DNA of 20,271 bases, from positions 1 through 20,271 of IMG/VR virus record IMGVR_UViG_3300032285_000047; one strand, 5' to 3'. This DNA is from a virus. A model generated the notes under the pieces. It made no database searches, was not told where the DNA came from, and worked only from the letters and a program-made list of their open reading frames with translations. Positions 1 to 5,235 of this stretch are shown here, in pieces. Position 1 is the first letter of the stretch, and the number at the start of each line of letters is the position of its first letter. The position numbers and the translations under genes are program-made.

Positions 1-3
1 CCC

Positions 4-87
4 AAAAAAAAGGGCTACACCTGAAGTCTCACCCTTGCGGATGTTGGCGGACTGGCGTAGTAACCAGCAGACTTCATGTGTAACCCT
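4..87 (-). terminator. long-stem intrinsic terminator or structured 3' RNA
   Basis: Positions 11-28 and 70-87 are inverted repeats that match at 16 of 18 bases. Read leftward, the second arm is followed directly by eight T residues (4-11 on the minus strand). The 41-base loop holds at least one further small stem, CTGG/CCAG at 52-55 and 64-67. It lies just past the stop of the leftward repressor gene, so termination of that transcript is the simplest role. The branched loop is larger than an ordinary terminator needs, so a stable small RNA is also possible. Confidence 0.6.
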
Positions 88-123
88 ACTACATTAACAC
101 CGCCAAGTGTTTTCATAATCTTA

Positions 124-276
124 CTATACAAACCAATCAGGCCGCAATACCATTAATTGATACAACCGCCCTGTGGGAATTGTTTTCCAATTGTGAACAG
201 CCGCCCTGGTGATGCCCAAAATGCGAGCAAGCTCACTCTGTGAGCCAGCAAGGGTGATAGCCTTTTGTTTATCCAT
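124..276 (-). CDS. Cro/YdaS-like helix-turn-helix regulator (50 aa)
   Basis: This encodes a small DNA-binding repressor of the Cro/YdaS type. Residues 11-35 form a helix-turn-helix; the core SELARILGITRAAVHNWK is typical, with the recognition helix around TRAAVHNW. At 50 residues it is the size expected for such phage Cro-like proteins. I chose the ATG at 276 rather than the longer frame from 387. The extra 37 residues are hydrophobic and unlike the family, and they would run through the promoter region. No Shine-Dalgarno precedes 276, but an extended -10 sits exactly where it would start transcription at the ATG. It is divergent from the early operon and probably controls it. Whether it is the Cro or the maintenance repressor cannot be told, since no second repressor is present in the window. 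Confidence 0.75.
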   Translation of the reverse strand: MDKQKAITLAGSQSELARILGITRAAVHNWKTIPTGRLYQLMVLRPDWFV

Positions 277-282
277 TGCCAA

Positions 283-291
283 AGTATAGCA
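283..291 (-). promoter_or_regulatory. extended -10 promoter for the leftward repressor
   Basis: The minus strand reads TGCTATACT, an extended -10 element with hexamer TATACT at 283-288. Six bases separate the hexamer from the ATG at 276, so transcription should begin at or next to the start codon. No good -35 hexamer is seen at the proper spacing, which the TGn extension may offset. Inferred from sequence only. Confidence 0.5.
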
Positions 292-351
292 AAATAAACA
301 AATAAGCATTTGCATAAAAGCAACATTAGGGAAAGTCCTAATAAAAGAAAC

Positions 352-379
352 TTGTTGCGTGTTTAGTTTGGTGTACACT
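352..379 (+). promoter_or_regulatory. sigma70-type promoter of the early operon
   Basis: TTGTTG at 352-357 and TACACT at 374-379 are separated by 16 bases, with a TG two bases before the -10. This would start transcription near 386 and read into the gene at 423. It points away from the leftward repressor promoter, giving the usual divergent phage control region. Confidence 0.5.
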
Positions 380-381
380 AA
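368..381. promoter_or_regulatory. palindromic operator candidate over the early -10
   Basis: TTGGTGTACACTAA is an inverted repeat with six of seven base pairs matching and a perfect GTGTACAC core. It covers the -10 box at 374-379, so a protein bound here would block the early promoter. The natural candidate is the Cro-like protein encoded at 124-276. Binding is inference. Confidence 0.4.
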
Positions 382-422
382 CGCCATGCCCTGAACTTCT
401 CGGGGTCTATTTAGGAAACCAA

Positions 423-695
423 ATGATTGACTACAAACTCCGATACCACTTTGAAGAATTCGTCAGCTATGACGATGGCGACACGCTTGAAAAAGTCACA
501 GTCGGATACGACTACTATCCACCTGAACACAATTACCCCCATGAGCCTGACTGTGCAGAAATCTACGATGTGTTTATCTACAACCAAAAGGGTGATGACA
601 TTACTCTTGACTTGTCCAAAGAGAACACAGATCACATCATGTCTGAAGTCAAGATTCACCACGCTCGTATGCTGAAAGAACAAAATGAAATCTAA
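423..695 (+). CDS. small acidic early protein, unknown function (90 aa)
   Basis: This is the first gene of the rightward operon. The product is soluble, strongly acidic and rich in Tyr, His and Asp, with no signal peptide or membrane segment. A purine-rich AGGA at 412-415 lies eight bases before the ATG at 423. The early position right after the promoter is where phages often place host-takeover or regulatory peptides, but no motif supports a specific role. Its 3' end overlaps the start of the next small frame by 11 bases. I do not recognise a family. Confidence 0.65.
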   Translation: MIDYKLRYHFEEFVSYDDGDTLEKVTVGYDYYPPEHNYPHEPDCAEIYDVFIYNQKGDDITLDLSKENTDHIMSEVKIHHARMLKEQNEI

Positions 696-777
696 GATTA
701 TTCAAACACTTGTTGAATGGACATTGGCGATCATCATCTTTGGTGGTTGGGGCGTAATGTTGGCATGGAGGGGCTGA
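685..777 (+). CDS. 30-residue single-pass membrane peptide
   Basis: A short frame opens at ATG 685, overlapping the end of the upstream gene, and stops at 775-777, two bases before the next start. The product has a lysine-containing N-terminus (MKSKIIQ), a hydrophobic helix from about residue 9 to 28 and a final Trp-Arg-Gly. One membrane span with positive charge at both ends is predicted. The tight fit between neighbours supports translation, and its end carries the GGAGGGG ribosome binding site of the next gene. An AAAG stretch upstream is only a weak ribosome binding site. The function is unknown. Confidence 0.5.
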   Translation: MKSKIIQTLVEWTLAIIIFGGWGVMLAWRG

Positions 778-779
778 TC

Positions 780-965
780 ATGATTGACCAAATCAAAGAC
801 TATTTTAGATTGCCATCAGCCAAAGAACTGGCTGCCAAGGAACTCGCAGAAGCACAACGCAAACTCTTGGATGCCCTTACTTCTCAAGAATACGCCAAAC
901 GCATGGCTGACTATCACTCCGACCGAATCAAACGCCTCACAACTTATTTGAAAGACGAATCATGA
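780..965 (+). CDS. small coiled-coil early protein (61 aa)
   Basis: The start is placed at ATG 780 because GGAGGGG at 768-774 lies five bases upstream. A longer in-frame start at 717 has no ribosome binding site and would overlap the membrane peptide. The protein is highly helical and charged, with repeated AKELA segments around residues 14-22 and a basic C-terminal half (SDRIKRL). It may form a short coiled coil. It overlaps the following lipoprotein gene by four bases (ATGA), so the two are probably translated together. Proteins of this look recur in phage early regions, but I know no function. Confidence 0.7.
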   Translation: MIDQIKDYFRLPSAKELAAKELAEAQRKLLDALTSQEYAKRMADYHSDRIKRLTTYLKDES

Positions 966-1234
966 AAATGTTTACATTCACCCTTTTATGCACTCTCAGC
1001 ATCATCACAACTGGATGCTCAATGATGCCAGGCTCTGTGCCAACGCCTCCCAACCAAGACCTGATTGTTGACAAACAAGTTCAGCCGATGGGTCGCAATG
1101 AAGTGATCGATGCTGTGCGCCAGTGCGAGTCATCAGGACTTCGTGCAATTCCTATGTACGCAAAACGCAAGATCGGTGGCTACACAGTTGAGACTGTGGT
1201 GGAAGTCACTTGTGGCCCTAAATATCAATTTTAA
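962..1234 (+). CDS. small predicted lipoprotein (90 aa)
   Basis: The N-terminus is a signal peptide: a Lys near the start, a hydrophobic stretch at residues 4-17, then ITTGCS with the candidate lipidated Cys at residue 19. The -3 residue is Thr, less common than Leu in a lipobox, so lipidation is likely but not certain. The mature part is about 70 residues with two further cysteines, in VRQCES and VTCGP, which may form a disulfide in the periplasm. The gene is coupled by ATGA to the one before. Early phage lipoproteins sometimes block superinfection at the envelope, which is a possible role here, but nothing in the sequence proves it. Confidence 0.65.
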   Translation: MKMFTFTLLCTLSIITTGCSMMPGSVPTPPNQDLIVDKQVQPMGRNEVIDAVRQCESSGLRAIPMYAKRKIGGYTVETVVEVTCGPKYQF

Positions 1235-1243
1235 GGATTCATC

Positions 1244-1798
1244 ATGTCAATCGCTAATTTACTGACATTGAATGTCAACGAACATACTGAGAAGAAAGCC
1301 AATCTCACTTATCTTTCATGGGCATGGGCATGGGCTGAAGCACTTAAAGCAGACCCCAAAGCCTCGTTCAAGGTTGAGATGTTTGGTGACAAGTGCTTCA
1401 TGGACATCAACGGCACAGCAATGGTGTGGGTCACAGTCACCATGTTTGACAAGCCAATGACTTGCCAGCTTCCCGTGATGGATCACCGCAACAAAGCCAT
1501 CGTGAACCCTGATGCTTTCCAAGTGAACACCGCCATCATGCGTTGCATGACCAAGGCACTTAGCTTACATGGCCTCGGGTTATACATCTACGCAGGGGAA
1601 GATTTGCCAGATGGTGCAGAGCCTGAATCAACCATTGAGCCTGACAGCATGACAGATTTATTCTTGGCTATTTATAGAGCAACTACACAAGATGAACTCA
1701 AGGTTGCCTATAAAGTAGCGTATGCCGCTTGTGATGGCGATAAAGCCTGGCAACTCAAAGTTATTGCGGCTAAAGATGCAGCAAAGGCAAAACTTTAA
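1244..1798 (+). CDS. single-strand annealing protein, Sak3/DUF1071-like
   Basis: The N-terminal half matches the Sak3/DUF1071 pattern of phage annealing proteins: NLTYLSWAWAWAEALK at about residues 20-35, then a beta-rich core and FQVNTAIMRCMTKALSLHGLG at roughly 92-112. Such proteins pair complementary single strands during phage recombination and genome replication, working with an exonuclease. The partner exonuclease and an SSB-like gene follow within 1 kb, which strongly supports the role. The C-terminal third (from about residue 125) is a helical region, Ala/Lys-rich toward its end, and looks less conserved. AAGGA lies eight bases before the ATG. The family assignment rests on recall of the motif, not on a search. 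Confidence 0.75.
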   Translation: MSIANLLTLNVNEHTEKKANLTYLSWAWAWAEALKADPKASFKVEMFGDKCFMDINGTAMVWVTVTMFDKPMTCQLPVMDHRNKAIVNPDAFQVNTAIMRCMTKALSLHGLGLYIYAGEDLPDGAEPESTIEPDSMTDLFLAIYRATTQDELKVAYKVAYAACDGDKAWQLKVIAAKDAAKAKL

Positions 1799-1818
1799 TG
1801 TGGCGTAAAAGGGAAATC

Positions 1819-2022
1819 ATGAAAACTGAAGAAGATGACGAATTCGACCGCATTGAGCATGAAGCCTTGATGCGTACTGGTCAACCATACCATTGGGATG
1901 TGTTTGTGTCTGTCTCACAACGCAATCAGGTCTTAGAAGAAGTAGCCAAAGAGTTTGACAAGATGCCCTTTGGCGACACAGCCGCTAGTTTTTCCGCTTT
2001 TGTAAGGAGTATGAAGAAATGA
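1819..2022 (+). CDS. small acidic protein between annealing protein and exonuclease (67 aa)
   Basis: An upstream in-frame ATG at 1798 overlaps the previous stop, but AAAAGGG at 1807-1813 sits well placed for the ATG at 1819, so I start there. The product is acidic at the N-terminus (EEDDEFDRIEHE) and helical, with a short hydrophobic middle, and ends in a basic SMKK. Its last four bases overlap the exonuclease start (ATGA), so it belongs to the recombination cluster. It may be an accessory factor of that cluster. I recognise no domain. Confidence 0.65.
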   Translation: MKTEEDDEFDRIEHEALMRTGQPYHWDVFVSVSQRNQVLEEVAKEFDKMPFGDTAASFSAFVRSMKK

Positions 2023-2645
2023 TAGAAATGATGGATCAAGGCTCAGAAGAATGGTTCACCATTCGCATTGGTAAAGTCACCGCATCTCGTGTGGCAGATG
2101 TGATTGCCAAGACCAAGACGGGTTACAGCGCTAGTCGTGACAACTACATGGCTCAGTTGATCTGTGAACGCCTGACGGGTTTAAAAGGTGAGAGTTTCAC
2201 CAACGCTGCCATGCAACACGGCACAGACACAGAACCCCTTGCAAGAGCCGCTTATGAGGCTTTACAGGATGTTTTGGTTGATGAAGTGGGGTTTGTACCC
2301 CATCCCACAATTGAGATGGCTGGCGCTTCTCCTGATGGCATGGTGGGTGATGATGGTCTATTAGAGATTAAATGCCCCAACACTGCCACGCACATTGAGA
2401 CTTTGATTTCCAAAGTAGTGCCAAGCAAATACAACACCCAGATGCAGTTTCAAATGGCTTGCACAGGGCGTAAGTGGTGCGATTTTGTCAGCTTTGACAA
2501 TCGTTTACCTGAGATGTTTCAGTTGTTTGTGACACGAGTTCCACGGGATGAAGTGTTTATCAGATTGATTGAATCGGAGATTGTCCAATTCATTGCTGAA
2601 CTGGATGACAAAATTAATAAACTAATGAAAGTAAGAAATGTCTAA
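2019..2645 (+). CDS. YqaJ/lambda-type recombination exonuclease (208 aa)
   Basis: This encodes a nuclease of the YqaJ viral recombinase family, related to lambda exonuclease. It would resect double-stranded DNA ends to expose strands for the annealing protein. Visible motifs are GSEEWFTIRIGKVTAS near residues 8-23, E73 in TDTEPLARAAYE, and the metal-binding core with D106 in GASPDG and E116/K118 in LLEIKC. A conserved Gln-rich helix (NTQMQFQMA) follows. The length of 208 is normal for the family and all expected catalytic residues are present. It is coupled by ATGA to the small gene before it and overlaps the SSB-like gene after it by eight bases. Confidence 0.88.
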   Translation: MIEMMDQGSEEWFTIRIGKVTASRVADVIAKTKTGYSASRDNYMAQLICERLTGLKGESFTNAAMQHGTDTEPLARAAYEALQDVLVDEVGFVPHPTIEMAGASPDGMVGDDGLLEIKCPNTATHIETLISKVVPSKYNTQMQFQMACTGRKWCDFVSFDNRLPEMFQLFVTRVPRDEVFIRLIESEIVQFIAELDDKINKLMKVRNV

Positions 2646-2874
2646 ACTCTACGAAATTACTATTGTTTCAGGTAAATACAAAAACAAAGATGGTGTGGAA
2701 AAATCCCGCTATCAAAACATCGGCTCAGTCATTGAGACCAAGAACGGCCCAATGCTTAAATTGGACAGCATCCCACTGCCAGAGAACGGCTGGAATGGTT
2801 GGGCATATCTCAATACCCCAAAGCCCAAAGAAGATAGCAGGGGCTTTCCAAAGGATGATGACATCGACTTTTAA
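2638..2874 (+). CDS. small SSB-like protein with acidic C-terminal tail (78 aa)
   Basis: The protein is a short beta-rich domain (residues 3-60, with KYKNKDGVEKSRYQNIGSV) followed by a linker and the tail KDDDIDF. That tail closely resembles the DDDIPF tip by which bacterial SSB proteins recruit partners. Taken with the preceding annealing protein and exonuclease, a single-strand DNA-binding role is likely. At 78 residues it is much shorter than cellular SSB (about 110 for the OB fold alone), so it would be a minimal phage form. The start overlaps the exonuclease stop by eight bases. The OB fold itself is inferred, not shown. Confidence 0.6.
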   Translation: MSKLYEITIVSGKYKNKDGVEKSRYQNIGSVIETKNGPMLKLDSIPLPENGWNGWAYLNTPKPKEDSRGFPKDDDIDF

Positions 2875-2879
2875 TTAAC

Positions 2880-2951
2880 GGGGGGAAAGCGGATGCTGTG
2901 GCAAAGTTTTTCCGAAAGCAAGCGAGAGACACAGACGCAGCGAGTACCCCC
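2880..2951 (+). other. structured intergenic segment with nested stems
   Basis: The 94-base gap between genes has nested complementary arms: GGGGG at 2881-2885 with CCCCC at 2947-2951, and inside them CTGTG at 2896-2900 with CACAG at 2930-2934. The composition differs from the surrounding coding sequence. A 28-codon frame from 2893 crosses it, but the paired arms suggest RNA structure or a protein-binding site instead. It could be a leader that controls the next gene, an origin element or a small RNA. Confidence 0.4.
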
Positions 2952-2968
2952 ACCATTTAGGAAATATC

Positions 2969-3295
2969 ATGGACTATAAAGACGCATTTAAAAAGATTTT
3001 CGCCATGCCAGACTTCCCAAGAGTCAGGGCAAATGATCCCCTAACATCGTTTCAAGCAGCAGATTCCATTAAGGAAGTTGCCCCACAACATCACCAAGTT
3101 ATCTTGGAGTGCTTACAGTTTTTTGGCCCACTTGGAAAAGATGGAATTGCCATACACACAGGGCTTGATGGAAATCAGGTTGCCAGGCGGCTTAACGAAA
3201 TGAAAATAATTGGTCTAATTGAATTGACAGGCAACACAGTCAAATCAAACTCAGGCCGAAACGAAAGAGAGTGGCAATGTATCCAATCGGTTTGA
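2969..3295 (+). CDS. winged-helix DNA-binding protein (108 aa)
   Basis: The sequence follows a common phage winged-helix pattern: a NDPLTSFQAA segment at residues 22-31, HHQVILECLQFFGPLGKDGIA, then a recognition helix in GLDGNQVARRLNEM, and a wing with ELTGNTVKSNSGRNEREW. Such proteins act as small regulators or helper proteins at replication origins. AGGAAA lies before the ATG in the same ATTTAGGAAA context used by the gene at 423. The structured segment just upstream may control it or be its target. The DNA-binding fold is well supported; the specific role is not known. Confidence 0.7.
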   Translation: MDYKDAFKKIFAMPDFPRVRANDPLTSFQAADSIKEVAPQHHQVILECLQFFGPLGKDGIAIHTGLDGNQVARRLNEMKIIGLIELTGNTVKSNSGRNEREWQCIQSV

Positions 3296-3453
3296 ACGGC
3301 AGTCAGCCAGTTCATAGATTACGAACTTGTAATAAATGTGATGTAACCAAACCACCAGAGGGCGGGGTTGATATGGGGCATAAGTGGATTTGTCAGACTT
3401 GTTGGATTATGAGAACAACAGGCCAATACTTACGCCAATATCAAATTAAGTAA
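3277..3453 (+). CDS. small zinc-ribbon protein (58 aa)
   Basis: Two CxxC pairs, CNKC at residues 18-21 and CQTC at 40-43, define a zinc ribbon with an 18-residue spacer. The C-terminus is basic and aromatic. An in-frame GTG at 3271 is a possible earlier start, but AAAGAGAG fits the ATG at 3277 better. It overlaps the winged-helix gene by 19 bases and is the last gene of the early operon. Its stop overlaps the stop of the convergent endolysin gene by eight bases. The function is unknown; nucleic-acid or protein binding is the usual role of such ribbons. Confidence 0.65.
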   Translation: MYPIGLNGSQPVHRLRTCNKCDVTKPPEGGVDMGHKWICQTCWIMRTTGQYLRQYQIK

Positions 3454-3874
3454 AAACCCTAGTTCCTTGTTTGTCAATGATCAAGGCTTGTTTGCGGGGT
3501 TCACCGCCCGAAATGTTTGGAACGCTAATGTGTGTCCAACGATCAAACTCCCTGATGATCTGATCGTAGCCAATGCCTGAAGCAATAATGGCTCTGACCA
3601 CTTCATCGGGGGTCATAGAGGGAACACGAATGTCAGCAGCACAGCCGATCCGATGCTGAGAACTGTCTTTAGACCCCACAGCGTCATTGACTTGTTTAGA
3701 CCTGAAAGCTGAATTGACCATGATGGGCTTGCCGCCCAATACTGTTTTGACTTCTTCAAGAAAATTTGCCAGTCGTTTAATGTTTTCAAGTTCCGCATCA
3801 TTTGGTGTGTTGTCAAATTCTCTGTGATCTGTGTGAGTCAGTTCTTCAAGGGTAAAGTGTTCGCTCAAGTTCAT
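3446..3874 (-). CDS. M15-family peptidase endolysin (142 aa)
   Basis: This is a zinc peptidase of the M15 (M15A_3-like) family that cleaves peptidoglycan stem peptides at the end of infection. Motifs visible are SAFRS with R58, SSQHRIGCAADI giving zinc ligands H74 and D81, and RWTHISV giving H115. The length matches single-domain phage and gene-transfer-agent enzymes of this type. No signal peptide is present, so it needs the holin encoded just upstream to reach the wall. Its start overlaps the holin stop by four bases. It is the last gene of the late operon and ends against the convergent early operon. Confidence 0.85.
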   Translation of the reverse strand: MNLSEHFTLEELTHTDHREFDNTPNDAELENIKRLANFLEEVKTVLGGKPIMVNSAFRSKQVNDAVGSKDSSQHRIGCAADIRVPSMTPDEVVRAIIASGIGYDQIIREFDRWTHISVPNISGGEPRKQALIIDKQGTRVFT

Positions 3875-4284
3875 TTTTTCACCTTATCAGCAATTTTTTC
3901 CATTGTTCTGCCGCCAAAATAGAAACTCATCACCAACATACCCCACTGGCCCAACAGTTCAACATAAGCACCACGGGTTTCAAATTCAAAGATGGAGGCA
4001 ATGGCAAAGCCAGAATAGGCCACCAGAATGAATATAAGGGTCATAGGGCGGATATTTTTGGACAACCAAGAGTCAGATGCCATATCAGCCTGAACACGCT
4101 GTGTAAGGTTGTTTTGCTCAGTCTCATACAGCTTGGTTTCGTTAGCCATCTTTGCCAACTCACCTTCTTGAGCCATTTTGTCCAACTCTAATTTGGCAGC
4201 CGCAGCCGCTGTTGGGTCTGGCAACACTCGGTCAAGGATTTTGCCGCCAATGGCGACTAATGGGTTTAAATCACTTAGGTTCAT
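3871..4284 (-). CDS. holin of the 3TM gene-transfer-agent type (137 aa)
   Basis: The layout fits the 3TM holin family. A weakly hydrophobic N-terminal segment (residues 7-24) is followed by a charged Ala/Glu/Lys helix, then LSKNIRPMTLIFILVAYSGF at about 74-93 and a second hydrophobic stretch at roughly 107-125. The NIRPMT motif before the first strong span is typical. The C-terminus is basic. It would form the membrane lesion that releases the endolysin, whose gene follows with a four-base overlap. Two spans are clear and the third is inferred from the family. It is also coupled to the small membrane gene before it. Confidence 0.7.
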   Translation of the reverse strand: MNLSDLNPLVAIGGKILDRVLPDPTAAAAAKLELDKMAQEGELAKMANETKLYETEQNNLTQRVQADMASDSWLSKNIRPMTLIFILVAYSGFAIASIFEFETRGAYVELLGQWGMLVMSFYFGGRTMEKIADKVKK

Positions 4285-4508
4285 GGTGTTTCATTCTGTG
4301 AAAGTTTAACGCCAGCCAAGAGGCCAATAAAGCCACCAATGATGGTTTGAAAGGCGGGGTGAAGCATGGAAAAGATTTCTGAATTGTCCACTTCTTTAGC
4401 CCACAGGCCAAGTAAGAACGCACCCACCATGCCAAGAATTGAAAGACAAAGGGTCGCACTCACCATCAGAGTCACCCAAAATGTCAGCTTGTTTTGTGAA
4501 TTTTCCAT
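4281..4508 (-). CDS. small two-span membrane protein of the lysis cassette (75 aa)
   Basis: Two hydrophobic segments, about residues 9-36 and 51-68, are separated by a short acidic loop (KEVDNSE). Both ends look cytoplasmic. GAGGG lies five bases before the ATG. The gene abuts the 3TM holin gene with a four-base overlap, so it is probably a second holin, an antiholin or another lysis timing factor. No family-specific residues allow a choice. It is present in tight order with the rest of the lysis genes. Confidence 0.65.
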   Translation of the reverse strand: MENSQNKLTFWVTLMVSATLCLSILGMVGAFLLGLWAKEVDNSEIFSMLHPAFQTIIGGFIGLLAGVKLSQNETP

Positions 4509-4514
4509 ATACCC

Positions 4515-4754
4515 TCACACAAATTTATCAAATCGTTTGTGATTAGCAAACATCTCTAATTCAATCGTTGTTTGCCTTGCCCGTTTATCGTACAACTCAA
4601 GTGCATACGCTTCAACTGCTTCACGAACTTTTTGTGCCGCAACTTCCAATCTATATTCTTCGTCTAATTTTTCTGCTCGTTTTTCAAAAGCAATCGTCTT
4701 GACATCGTATTCTTTAGGCCACACAAACGGATACCATTTGTGCAAGGAAATCAT
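4515..4754 (-). CDS. charged helical protein in the lysis cassette (79 aa)
   Basis: I start at 4754, where GAGAGGGAAAAG precedes the ATG and the start overlaps the previous stop (ATGA). An upstream in-frame start at 4853 would run deep into the neighbouring gene. The product begins with an aromatic segment (HKWYPFVWPKEYD) and continues as a long charged helix rich in Glu, Arg and Lys, possibly a coiled coil. It has no membrane span or signal. The role is unknown. Its place between a secreted protein and membrane proteins suggests a lysis or envelope function. Confidence 0.55.
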   Translation of the reverse strand: MISLHKWYPFVWPKEYDVKTIAFEKRAEKLDEEYRLEVAAQKVREAVEAYALELYDKRARQTTIELEMFANHKRFDKFV

Positions 4755-5035
4755 TTCTTTTCCCTCTCCGCAGCCCTCGCATAATAAAACAGCACTTTGA
4801 TTCTGATTTCTGATGAATCCGCAGTGCCAGCCCACATAGCAAGATTGTTCCAAATTGCAAGCAGTTGGTCAGTATTGCAAGAGTTTCCATTGGTGGTCAG
4901 CCATTCAGAAAGTCTTTGATGTCTCTCCGATGGATTGCCAAGCCAACTAAGGCCATAGAAGTCTGCAATCACACATTTCTGTTGAGATGCCGCCAACAAA
5001 CACATTGTCAGCAACCCAACAAAAAACCATTTCAT
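4751..5035 (-). CDS. small exported protein of the lysis cassette (94 aa)
   Basis: The start at 5035 gives a clean signal sequence (MKWFFVGLLTMCLLAASQQK) and an ATGA overlap with the gene before. A longer frame from 5104 would place 23 extra residues in front of it. The mature part includes FYGLSWLGNPSERHQRLSEW, a central NSCNTDQLLAIWNNL segment and a basic C-terminus. Cysteines near residues 21 and 53 could pair in the periplasm. The lipobox is poor, so this is more likely a secreted or anchored protein than a lipoprotein. No spanin is seen nearby, so a role in outer membrane disruption is possible but unproven. Confidence 0.6.
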   Translation of the reverse strand: MKWFFVGLLTMCLLAASQQKCVIADFYGLSWLGNPSERHQRLSEWLTTNGNSCNTDQLLAIWNNLAMWAGTADSSEIRIKVLFYYARAAEREKK

Positions 5036-5235
5036 TTTGACCAGTAATGAGAAATATATCCAAAGACTGAAGAAATGGCAGAGACAAAAGCCATGCCCAT
5101 CCAAAAGCCTCCACGACCCTTGTTAGCCAAAGCAATCAGGGTTTCCATGTTGGCTTCTAGCTTGTCGATCTTGGCTTCCATAGATTCGACCTTTTGCCAC
5201 AGAACGCCATATTTGACTAAATCAATGTCAGACAT
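5032..5235 (-). CDS. XhlA-like coiled-coil protein with C-terminal membrane span (67 aa)
   Basis: Residues 12-35 form a heptad-like coiled coil (KVESMEAKIDKLEANMETL), followed by a short Gly/Arg turn and one membrane span (about residues 44-61, WMGMAFVSAISSVFGYIS). This is the shape of XhlA-type lysis accessory proteins. The start overlaps the stop of the large ejection gene by one base (TAATG), with GGGGAAA just upstream as ribosome binding site. It opens the lysis cassette. The family link rests on architecture, not on a diagnostic motif. Confidence 0.6.
   Translation of the reverse strand: MSDIDLVKYGVLWQKVESMEAKIDKLEANMETLIALANKGRGGFWMGMAFVSAISSVFGYISHYWSK

Noticed and set aside
1-123. 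tRNA or tRNA-like element
   Set aside because: The long stem and loop do not give a cloverleaf or the conserved T-loop; a terminator-type hairpin fits better.
277-387. Upstream extension of the repressor frame to a start at 387
   Set aside because: The added 37 residues are hydrophobic, lack a ribosome binding site and cross the divergent promoters; the 50-residue form matches the Cro/YdaS size.
411-683. 90-residue minus-strand frame opposite the first early gene
   Set aside because: It is the antisense of a gene with a good start and operon context, has no ribosome binding site and would read against the early promoter.
717-779. Earlier start of the 61-residue early gene
   Set aside because: GGAGGGG fits ATG 780 and the stretch before it is better explained by the 30-residue membrane peptide in another frame.
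2893-2979. 28-codon frame through the structured gap
   Set aside because: Its composition follows the paired arms, it overlaps the start of the winged-helix gene, and nothing in it resembles a protein domain.
4755-4853. N-terminal extension with CxxC-like cysteines before the 79-residue lysis gene
   Set aside because: It is the out-of-frame reading of the exported protein's 3' end; a strong ribosome binding site and ATGA overlap define the start at 4754.
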